From positions 1 through 6,166 of the forward strand of contig JAFTHR010000059.1 in assembly GCA_017457345.1 (NCBI GenBank): DNA of 6,166 bases, written 5' to 3'. Positions within the stretch are counted from its first letter, which is position 1; each line of letters starts with the position of its first letter. Under the pieces are notes generated by a model. The model searched no databases. It saw only the letters and a program-made list of their open reading frames with translations, and was not told the DNA's origin. Below are positions 1 through 4,906 of this stretch, in pieces. The position numbers and the translations under genes are program-made. Source of the DNA: Clostridia bacterium (GTDB lineage: Bacteria; Bacillota; Clostridia; Christensenellales; Borkfalkiaceae).

Positions 1-588
1 ACAGTCGGGATTGCAGGTGGGCGAGCACTTGGGTTTACGGATTACGAACATTTCGGTATCCGTACCGCAAGGACCGGTCAAGCCCGCGGGTCCCCACCAG
101 TTGTTTTCACGGGGCATAAAGTAAATGTTTTCCTTTTTGATGCCTGCCTTTTCCCAAAGCGTCGCCGCCTCGTCGTCACGGGGCAACGTTTCGTCGCCGC
201 CGAACACCGTCACGGCAAGATTTTCGGGGGCAATCCCCAAATAGTTTTCGCCCGTTAAGAATTCGTAACTCCAAGGAATCATCTCTTCTTTAAAGTAATC
301 GCCGAGCGACCAGTTGCCAAGCATTTCAAAGAAGGTGCAATGGCGTTCGTCACCCACGTCGTCGATATCGCCTGTCCGCACGCATTTTTGCACGTCTGTT
401 AATCTCGTCCCCGCCGGGTGCTTTTCACCAAGCAAATACGGCACGAGCGGGTGCATCCCCGCCGTGGTAAAGAGCACGGTAGGATCGTTTTCGGGAATTA
501 AAGAAGCGCTGGGGATTACCTTGTGCCCGCGTTCTTTAAAGAAGTTTAAATACATTTCCCTGAGTTGTTGTCCGTTATACGTTTTCAT
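1..588 (-). CDS. alaS: Alanyl-tRNA synthetase, N-terminal part (runs off the left edge)
   Basis: This class II synthetase activates alanine with ATP and charges tRNA-Ala in the cytoplasm. Only the first 196 residues are in the window; the rest of the catalytic domain, the tRNA-recognition region and any editing domain lie beyond position 1. The visible part is the class II core. The motif 1 region is around residues 15-50 (FFKERGHKVIPSASL, then TTAGMHPLVPYL). Motif 2 is at 81-92 (ERHCTFFEMLGN). The loop NNWWGPAGLTGPCG at 162-175 contributes to the adenylate pocket. The family's usual GPCGP reads GPCGTDTE here, and a Cys-rich stretch (C188, C192, C196) begins at the edge. Such an insert occurs in some Bacillota AlaS proteins and may bind metal. 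The ATG at 588 follows an AAAGGA site (595-600), and the protein starts where family members usually start. It has its own consensus promoter downstream of cysS. The identification is secure. Confidence 0.97.
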   Translation of the reverse strand, partial: MKTYNGQQLREMYLNFFKERGHKVIPSASLIPENDPTVLFTTAGMHPLVPYLLGEKHPAGTRLTDVQKCVRTGDIDDVGDERHCTFFEMLGNWSLGDYFKEEMIPWSYEFLTGENYLGIAPENLAVTVFGGDETLPRDDEAATLWEKAGIKKENIYFMPRENNWWGPAGLTGPCGTDTEMFVIRKPKCSPTCNPDC

Positions 589-594
589 AAAATA

Positions 595-615
595 TCCTTT
601 GCCGAACGTATCGGC
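595..615 (-). promoter_or_regulatory. alaS ribosome binding site with adjoining small hairpin
   Basis: On the minus strand, AAAGGA (595-600) lies 6 nt before the alaS ATG. A 5-bp inverted repeat, GCCGA-UACGU-UCGGC (601-615), abuts it with no gap. The Shine-Dalgarno call is firm. A role for the hairpin in translation is only inferred, since five base pairs is a weak structure. There is no T-box element in the short alaS leader (about 50 nt), although many Bacillota alaS genes have one. Confidence 0.5.
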
Positions 616-646
616 TAGCCTTTCGTTTGACTTTTATTTGATTTTC

Positions 647-675
647 ATTATACCGCGCGCTCGCGCGTTTGTCAA
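647..675 (-). promoter_or_regulatory. Consensus SigA promoter for alaS
   Basis: The minus strand reads TTGACA (670-675), a 17-nt spacer and TATAAT (647-652). Both hexamers match the housekeeping sigma consensus exactly and the spacing is optimal. Transcription would start near 640 and give a leader of about 50 nt. The spacer is an alternating C/G palindrome (core CGCGCG-AG-CGCGCG), which is unusual for a promoter. It shows that alaS can be transcribed independently of the T-box-controlled cysE-cysS unit, although no terminator separates them. Confidence 0.9.
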
Positions 676-724
676 GCGTACGCACGAGCCGTTTTGGATT
701 TTTCTTCGCTTGTAATTCCGCCGC

Positions 725-802
725 TTACACGGGATATACCGTGCCCAACTTTGCGTAATAGCCCACCGTAATGGCTATCGCAATAAGCAGCGTTAAAACC
801 AA
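725..802 (-). CDS. Possible 25-residue hydrophobic small protein (TTG start)
   Basis: A short minus-strand frame begins with TTG 13 nt after the cysS stop. A purine-rich AAAGAG-type site sits about 6 nt before it, and the frame ends with TAA at 725. The product starts MVLTLLIAIAITVGYYAK and ends LGTVYPV, so it would be a single hydrophobic segment that could span a membrane. The frame stays open upstream into the cysS 3' end but offers no ATG. It lies in the 227-nt gap between cysS and alaS and would be translated from the cysE-cysS transcript. I do not recognise it. It could be chance, or the remnant of a longer membrane protein. The weak start codon and small size keep confidence low. Confidence 0.22.
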   Translation of the reverse strand: MVLTLLIAIAITVGYYAKLGTVYPV

Positions 803-815
803 GTCTTTCTCTTTT

Positions 816-2219
816 TTAGAGTTTGGTGAGTTCGTACCCCGTTTTACTATCCTTTACCGCATAGCCAAGTTCGGCAAGTTTTGCACGGAGTTCGTCGCTC
901 TTTGCCCAGTCGCGCGATTGACGCGCTTCAAATCTCTCTTTGGCAATCGCTTCCACTTTCGCAGGAATAGCAGAAGTTTGCTTTTTTTCGTACCACGAAA
1001 CGTATTCTTCCGCATCCTTTTTAAAGAACCCCAAAAGACCGTAAGTTTCACGGATTTGCGCCGCAAACGCCTTTGCCATTGCGGCGTTTTCTTGCAACGC
1101 TTTTTTCATCTCTTTAAAGTAGCCGAACAAATTGCTGATGGCAAGCGCCGTGTTAAAATCGTCGCTCATGCAGGCGTTAAACTCTTCGTCAATACGCCCT
1201 GCGGCGCTTAAATCCTGCCCTGCCCCCGTCAAATCCGCTTTTTCTACCGCTAAAAGCACGCGATAGAACTCATATAAATGCTTTTCTGCTTCCGGGAATA
1301 AATCGTCCGTCACGTTAATATCGTTGCGGTAATTCGTTTGTAAAAGCGCAAATTTGATCGCTTCGTCGGAATACTTTTCAAGCAAATCGGCAAGGAGTAA
1401 ACTGTTGCCAAGCGACTTGCTCATCTTTTGTCCGTTCACTTTAATCAGCCCGTTATGCGTCCAATACTTTACAAACTGTTTACCCGTGAGCGCTTCCGTT
1501 TGCGCAATCTCGTTTTCGTGGTGCGGGAAAATTAAATCTCTACCGCCGCCGTGAATATCAATTTGATCGCCAAACGCCGCACGGTTCATTGCCGAGCACT
1601 CAATATGCCAACCGGGACGGCCTTCCCCCCAATTCGATTGCCAGGAAATCTCCCCTTCTTTCGCACTCTTCCAAAGGGCAAAATCGTAGGCGTTTTTCTT
1701 CTCTTCGTCGTGGTCTACGCGAACGCCGTCGAGCGCGTCGTCGATATTGCGGTTAGAAAGTTTGCCGTAGGCGGGGTAAGACGCCACGTCGAAATACACG
1801 TCCCCGTTTTTCGTGGGGTACGCGTGTCCTTTTTGAATAAGCGTTTCAACGAACTCGATTATGTTGCCGATATTTTGCGTGGCTTTCAGCCATAAATCGG
1901 GGTCTTGTACGTTCAATTTGCCCATCACCGCGTTGATTTTTTCAATCATCATTTCGGCGTACTCGTCCGCAGGGATCCCCGTTTCGTGGGATTTGGCAAT
2001 AATTTTATCGTCTACGTCCGTATAGTTTCTCGCATACGTCACGTTATAACCAAGTTTTTGCAGATATTTGCGGATGATATCGTAAATAAGCGCTTGATAC
2101 GCGTGCCCGATATGCGCTTCGCCCGAAACGGTAATCCCGCAGGCGTACATTTTTACCTTCCCTTCTTCTAAGGGAACGAACTCTTCTTTTCTTTTGGTCA
2201 ACGAATTATAAATCTTCAT
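816..2219 (-). CDS. cysS: Cysteinyl-tRNA synthetase
   Basis: This class I synthetase makes Cys-AMP and transfers cysteine to tRNA-Cys in the cytoplasm. The 467 residues are a normal full length. The HIGH signature is H36-I-G-H39 and the KMSKS loop is K265-S269. By alignment with the E. coli enzyme, the active-site zinc ligands are C27, C208, H233 and E237, within ACGIT, GWHIECSAM and FPHHENE. A helical anticodon-binding region fills the C-terminal third. The residues around HIGH (TVSGEA before, AYQALIYD after) differ from the E. coli-type TVYD...ART pattern and suggest a divergent clostridial branch. I chose the ATG at 2219 because MKIYNSLTKR is the family's normal start and AGAGGAAAG (2223-2231) precedes it. 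The longer frame opening at 2270 would add 17 basic residues and overlap cysE. It follows cysE by 22 nt and should share its T-box control. Confidence 0.97.
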   Translation of the reverse strand: MKIYNSLTKRKEEFVPLEEGKVKMYACGITVSGEAHIGHAYQALIYDIIRKYLQKLGYNVTYARNYTDVDDKIIAKSHETGIPADEYAEMMIEKINAVMGKLNVQDPDLWLKATQNIGNIIEFVETLIQKGHAYPTKNGDVYFDVASYPAYGKLSNRNIDDALDGVRVDHDEEKKNAYDFALWKSAKEGEISWQSNWGEGRPGWHIECSAMNRAAFGDQIDIHGGGRDLIFPHHENEIAQTEALTGKQFVKYWTHNGLIKVNGQKMSKSLGNSLLLADLLEKYSDEAIKFALLQTNYRNDINVTDDLFPEAEKHLYEFYRVLLAVEKADLTGAGQDLSAAGRIDEEFNACMSDDFNTALAISNLFGYFKEMKKALQENAAMAKAFAAQIRETYGLLGFFKKDAEEYVSWYEKKQTSAIPAKVEAIAKERFEARQSRDWAKSDELRAKLAELGYAVKDSKTGYELTKL

Positions 2220-2241
2220 TTTCTTTCCTCTTTTTTCTCGT

Positions 2242-2877
2242 TTATTTGCCGTTATATAAGGTTTTTTCAAGCGCTTCGAGTCTTTCCTTGAGTTGGTTAA
2301 GTTCGGCTGCGTACGGGTCGGTTTTATCTTGATCCAAATCGGCCTCTTCTACCTTTTCACCGTTGATCCGCACCACTTTGCCGGGAATACCCACCACCGT
2401 TGCATACGGCGGAACTTCCTTTAAAACAACCGCCCCTGCACCGATTTTCGCGCCTTCTCCCACGGTAAAGCCGCCCAAAATTTTTGCACCCGCCGAAACG
2501 GTGACGTTCTCTTTCACCGTAGGGTGGCGTTTGCCTTGCTCCTTGCCGTTCCCGCCGAGCGTTGCGCCTTGATAGATAACCACGCCGGGATAGACTTCCG
2601 CCGTCTCGCCGATCACAACGCCTGCGCCGTGGTCGATAAACACACCGGGGTGGATTTTTGCCGCGGGGTGGATTTCTATGCCCGTGAAAAACTTACAAAG
2701 TTGGCTCAAACACCGCGCGATCGTTTTGCATTTTATTCGATAAAAGAAATTTGCCACTCTATGCCAAGATAAGGCGTGCACGCCGGAATACGTAAGCCAT
2801 ATTTCAAACTTACTGCGTGCAGCAGGGTCGTTCCGTTTTGCCGCGTTGATGTCGGCACGTAAACTTTTAAACCACAT
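2242..2877 (-). CDS. cysE: Serine O-acetyltransferase
   Basis: The enzyme transfers acetyl from acetyl-CoA to L-serine, giving O-acetylserine, the substrate that cysteine synthase (CysK/CysM) converts to cysteine. The 211 residues match the short Gram-positive form, which lacks the long N-terminal helical domain of the E. coli enzyme. A short helical part (1-60) holds the conserved NDPAA (D17) and SWHR. A left-handed beta-helix of hexapeptide repeats follows at about 67-170 (IHPAAKIHPGVFIDHGAGVV and onwards). Aligned with E. coli, H83 is the catalytic histidine, D82 and H118 (KRHP) line the serine site, and the catalytic aspartate is glutamate E68 (GIEIHP), as I recall for Gram-positive homologues. 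The last 20 residues look like a short coiled coil. The ATG at 2877 has an ideal AGGAGG (2881-2886). It is the first gene of cysE-cysS, placed directly behind a cysteine T-box. Confidence 0.96.
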   Translation of the reverse strand: MWFKSLRADINAAKRNDPAARSKFEIWLTYSGVHALSWHRVANFFYRIKCKTIARCLSQLCKFFTGIEIHPAAKIHPGVFIDHGAGVVIGETAEVYPGVVIYQGATLGGNGKEQGKRHPTVKENVTVSAGAKILGGFTVGEGAKIGAGAVVLKEVPPYATVVGIPGKVVRINGEKVEEADLDQDKTDPYAAELNQLKERLEALEKTLYNGK

Positions 2878-2895
2878 ATTTCCTCCTTTTGAGCG

Positions 2896-2952
2896 AAAAA
2901 AAGCCGCTCCTTTTTGCTATATAGCCCATCACTATATAGTATAAAGGCGCGG
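2896..2952 (-). terminator. T-box-controlled intrinsic terminator before cysE
   Basis: CCGC-G-CCUUU on the 5' side pairs with AAAGG-A-GCGG on the 3' side across one G/A mismatch. The inner stem is formed by two copies of CUAUAUAG (2932-2939 and 2917-2924) around the loop UGAUGGG, and seven U follow (2896-2902). The 5' strand overlaps the 3' half of the antiterminator, so the two folds exclude each other. With charged tRNA-Cys this hairpin should stop transcription about 20 nt before the cysE start codon. Confidence 0.92.
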
Positions 2953-3161
2953 TTAAACGCTGTTCCACTTTACTTCAAAAAACCTTACGGTTTTTCCTTA
3001 TCGTTCGCCCTAGATCGGGGGCGTGCCGCAGGCATTACCCTGTCCTACAAACGCAAAAGACGCACTTTCTTTCCTTATTCCGTAGCCGCGCTTACAGCCT
3101 AAGGCGCAACCTCTCTGTCCGTTTTTTGGGAAATACTCTTTCTCTGCTCGGATATTAAGTT
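2896..3161 (-). ncRNA. Cysteine-specific T-box riboswitch leader of cysE-cysS
   Basis: This leader senses uncharged tRNA-Cys. Stem I has the loop-E strand AGAGUA (3134-3139) opposite GAAAG plus the specifier UGC (3062-3064), a cysteine codon. UUUCC (3129-3133) pairs with GGAAA (3070-3074). The distal arm has the ACAGAGAG bulge (3111-3118) and a 7-bp stem GUUGCGC/GCGCGGC closing a loop that contains GGCUGUAA. Stem III is AAAAACC-GUAA-GGUUUUU (2978-2995). The T-box core is AAAGUGGAACAGCG (2958-2971); its UGGA complements the UCCA end expected of tRNA-Cys (U73). In the antiterminator, GUAAAG pairs with CUUUAU and GCG with CGC around the 7-nt bulge UGGAACA. Uncharged tRNA-Cys should favour this form and let cysE-cysS be transcribed. 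The core departs from the usual AGGGUGGNACCGCG, but every structural part is present. Confidence 0.93.
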
Positions 3162-3167
3162 TTTCTT

Positions 3168-3196
3168 ATTATAGCATTATCCGTTTTGAATTGCAA
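3168..3196 (-). promoter_or_regulatory. Promoter of the cysE-cysS operon
   Basis: The minus strand reads TTGCAA (3191-3196), a 17-nt spacer and TATAAT (3168-3173), with an extended -10 TG one base upstream (TGC-TATAAT). Transcription should start near 3161, just before stem I of the T-box. The -35 lies only 6 nt past the stop codon of the upstream gene. No terminator separates them, so some transcripts from that gene may also enter the T-box leader. Confidence 0.9.
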
Positions 3197-3202
3197 CCTT
3201 TT

Positions 3203-3841
3203 TTACGCATTTTCTTCGCGCAAATATAAATTACGCACTTTATATTCCTTGAGTGCCGCTTTCATCATCTCGCGGTTGTAAACGCGCTGATGTAATAGAT
3301 AATACACCACCACTTCCCGCTCTTTGGTAAAATCAAAACCGTAATCGCACGCAGATAAAAGTTGCAGCGTTTCTTCCACGCTCGCCCCAAACGCAAGCGC
3401 GAACGAATACACCAAACTCTTGCAAGGCAACGCCCTGCCTTTTATTATCTCCAAATACGTGCTTTTTGAAACGTTTATCTGTGCAAGCACGTCCTCTTGT
3501 TTCAACCGTTTCCCTTCGCAAAACTTGCGCCACGCGCGGCGAAAACTCTTTTTAGAAAACGCTTGACCGATTTGTGCAAAAACGCCAAGATGGCAAACGG
3601 GGAAAGAAAACTCCACGTCGCAAATCTTTTCTTTGAGCGCCACCAAGAGCGTTTCTTTTTTTTCTTGCTTGGAAAGCGCCATTTCGCTCATAGGCAGCGT
3701 GTAGGATACGGTGCGCCCAAACTCGTCCGTTTTCGTTGCCTGCATCACGGGCGGCTTATAGCCATCTAGCCCGCAAAGTTTATCGTAATTTGCGAACGTT
3801 TTACAAAAAAACTCGTCTAAATCGCTTAAAAACGGAAACAT
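3203..3841 (-). CDS. Uncharacterised protein with probable helix-turn-helix
   Basis: I do not recognise a named family for this 212-residue protein. It has no signal peptide or membrane segment and is probably cytoplasmic. Residues 100-162 look like an XRE/lambda-repressor-type DNA-binding fold: a basic helix (FRRAWRKFCEGKRL), then QEDVLAQINVSKSTYLEIIKG, in which VSKSTYLEIIKG fits the turn and recognition helix, then helices ending in GASVEETLQLLSAC. The N-terminal 95 residues show no known domain. The C-terminal 50 (REVVVYYLLHQRVYNREMMKAALKEY) look helical and may bind a partner or dimerise. The ATG at 3841 follows a strong AGGAGGG (3848-3854), and a good promoter lies just upstream. It is divergent from the deoR-type gene and reads toward cysE. 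It may be a transcription regulator, but the target is unknown and a link to cysteine metabolism is not shown. Confidence 0.82.
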   Translation of the reverse strand: MFPFLSDLDEFFCKTFANYDKLCGLDGYKPPVMQATKTDEFGRTVSYTLPMSEMALSKQEKKETLLVALKEKICDVEFSFPVCHLGVFAQIGQAFSKKSFRRAWRKFCEGKRLKQEDVLAQINVSKSTYLEIIKGRALPCKSLVYSFALAFGASVEETLQLLSACDYGFDFTKEREVVVYYLLHQRVYNREMMKAALKEYKVRNLYLREENA

Positions 3842-3861
3842 TTCGCGCCCTCCTTTTCTTC

Positions 3862-3890
3862 ATTATATCATAGCGCGCGGCAAAAAGCAA
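3862..3890 (-). promoter_or_regulatory. Promoter of the helix-turn-helix gene
   Basis: TTGCTT (3885-3890), a 17-nt spacer and TATAAT (3862-3867), with an extended -10 TG (TGA-TATAAT). The spacer contains GCCGCGCGC. A-tracts upstream of the -35 on this strand could act as an UP element. The predicted start near 3855 leaves a leader of only about 14 nt, just enough for the ribosome binding site. Confidence 0.85.
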
Positions 3891-3946
3891 TCGCTTTTTA
3901 CCCTTTCTTTTTTGCGTAATTTTTTCAAATTTACATTTTTTCGCTG

Positions 3947-3967
3947 TTTCTTTTCATTTTCGTTTTG
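3947..3967. promoter_or_regulatory. Putative DeoR-family operator (TTTC repeats)
   Basis: Plus-strand units TTTC, TTTTC, ATTTTC and GTTTT follow each other in phase. Operators of DeoR-family sugar regulators such as E. coli AgaR are tandem TTTC-type repeats, and a gene of this family starts 116 nt downstream. The site is embedded in a wider pyrimidine-rich tract (about 3900-4010), so some of the resemblance could come from composition. It lies between the two divergent promoters. Confidence 0.4.
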
Positions 3968-4013
3968 TGATTTTTTTTCTTTTTCTTTGAAAACACCTGC
4001 GTTTTTGCTTGAT

Positions 4014-4042
4014 TTTTCACGCCGTTTGTGTTAAATTGTAAT
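4014..4042 (+). promoter_or_regulatory. Probable promoter of the DeoR-type gene
   Basis: The best match is TTTTCA (4014-4019), a 17-nt spacer and TGTAAT (4037-4042). An overlapping alternative is TTGATT (4009-4014), 17 nt and TAAATT. Both are weaker than the other promoters here. The start would fall near 4049, inside the GAAAA repeat at 4044-4057, which is a natural place for autorepression. Confidence 0.55.
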
Positions 4043-4043
4043 A

Positions 4044-4057
4044 ACGAAAACGAAAAG
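4044..4057. promoter_or_regulatory. Second putative DeoR operator at the transcription start
   Basis: ACGAAAACGAAAAG carries two CGAAAA units. Its complement, CTTTTCGTTTTCGT, matches the TTTC-repeat site at 3947-3967 in inverted orientation. It directly follows the predicted -10 of the DeoR-type gene, so a bound repressor would block initiation. The evidence is motif similarity and position only. Confidence 0.42.
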
Positions 4058-4082
4058 ATGTAAAAAAGAGGAAAACAAGAAG

Positions 4083-4841
4083 ATGAAAAGAGAAAGAATT
4101 GAAGAAATTGCAGAACTTGTGGATAAGCGCAGCAAAATAACGCTCGAACAACTCGCCGAGGTGTTCCCCGCCGTTTCTTCTATGACCTTGCGCCGTGACC
4201 TTATCCAACTGGAAGAACAAGGCAAAATCATCCGTATCCGCGGCGGTGCTATGTCTGTAAAGGAAGTGCAAAAAAACTCCGGTGAGCCGTACGCAAAGAA
4301 AACGAATATCCATATCGACGAAAAAATCCAAATCGCACAAAAAGCGGCAACCCTTATTAACGAAGGCTCTTCTATCTTTTTAGACGCCGGCACCACCGCG
4401 CTCTATTTGGCAAAAGAATTGCCGGACGTGCCTTGCAACATCTTTACCAACGGGATCGCCGTTGCAAAAGAACTTGCTAAAAAGAAAAACGTGACGATTA
4501 ATTTGCTCGGCGGACAACTCGTAAAGGAAAACCTTTCCACCGCTTCGAGCCTTGCTTCCGTGTACTTTATGGACACGAACTTTGAAATCGCGGTTATCTC
4601 CGCCTCGGCATTCACGCCCGAAAACGGGTTCTCCTGCGGTTCTCAAGCCGAAGCCGACCTTTTAAAACTCGTTCGCAAAAAGGCAAAATTCTTGTATATG
4701 ATGCTCGATAGTTCCAAAATCGGCAAAATCAAGCCCTATACCTTTGCTAGAATGAACGACGTAAACGTGCTCATCACCGACGAAGAGTTCCCCACCCTTT
4801 TAAAAGAACAATTCAAGCCAGAAAATATCGTGGTGATGTAA
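4083..4841 (+). CDS. DeoR/GlpR-family transcriptional regulator
   Basis: This is a DNA-binding repressor of the type that controls sugar or sugar-phosphate genes. Its 252 residues are standard for the family. The N-terminal winged helix-turn-helix spans residues 1-57 (ITLEQLAEVFP, then SSMTLRRDLIQLEEQGKIIRI and the wing RGGA). The effector domain spans about 75-235 and has the phosphosugar-binding signature FLDAGTTALYLA (99-110), FTNG (121-124), LLGGQ (131-135) and LDSSKIGK (208-215). The first ATG follows AGAGGA (4067-4072) at 10 nt, slightly long. Family members usually adjoin the sugar genes they control. Here it stands alone, with a terminator behind it and opposite-strand genes on both sides, so the regulon and inducing sugar phosphate cannot be read from context. 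TTTC/GAAA repeats upstream suggest autoregulation. It is the only plus-strand gene in the window. Confidence 0.93.
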   Translation: MKRERIEEIAELVDKRSKITLEQLAEVFPAVSSMTLRRDLIQLEEQGKIIRIRGGAMSVKEVQKNSGEPYAKKTNIHIDEKIQIAQKAATLINEGSSIFLDAGTTALYLAKELPDVPCNIFTNGIAVAKELAKKKNVTINLLGGQLVKENLSTASSLASVYFMDTNFEIAVISASAFTPENGFSCGSQAEADLLKLVRKKAKFLYMMLDSSKIGKIKPYTFARMNDVNVLITDEEFPTLLKEQFKPENIVVM

Positions 4842-4854
4842 TTTGTAAAAACGC

Positions 4855-4882
4855 AAAACCTGCCTTTTTGGGCAGGTTTTTT
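4855..4882. terminator. Bidirectional intrinsic terminator between convergent genes
   Basis: A perfect 10-bp stem, AAAACCTGCC/GGCAGGTTTT, closes a TTTTTG loop and is followed by T's on the plus strand (4877-4882). On the minus strand the stem ends in TTTT, with a further T run after GCG. It starts 13 nt after the DeoR-type stop codon and lies 24 nt past the stop of the opposing membrane-protein gene, so it probably serves both. Confidence 0.9.
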
Positions 4883-4906
4883 ATTCTTCTATACCTTTCT
4901 ATATCA

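Noticed and set aside
725..760. Inverted repeat CACGG/CCGTG after cysS as a terminator
   Set aside because: Only 5 bp, and no T-run follows on the minus strand.
314..1211. Plus-strand open frames opposite alaS and the cysS 3' end
   Set aside because: They are antisense shadows of clearly conserved synthetase genes, with no ribosome binding sites and low-complexity products.
2217..2270. Longer cysS start at 2270 overlapping the end of cysE
   Set aside because: The extra 17 residues are basic and not typical of the family; the inner ATG at 2219 has a good ribosome site and the normal N-terminus.
2914..3102. Plus-strand 62-residue frame in the cysE upstream region
   Set aside because: It is antisense to the T-box riboswitch, whose structure explains the sequence.
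4058..4063. ATG-TAA minimal upstream ORF in the DeoR-type leader
   Set aside because: It has no ribosome binding site, and a six-base match is expected by chance in A-rich DNA.
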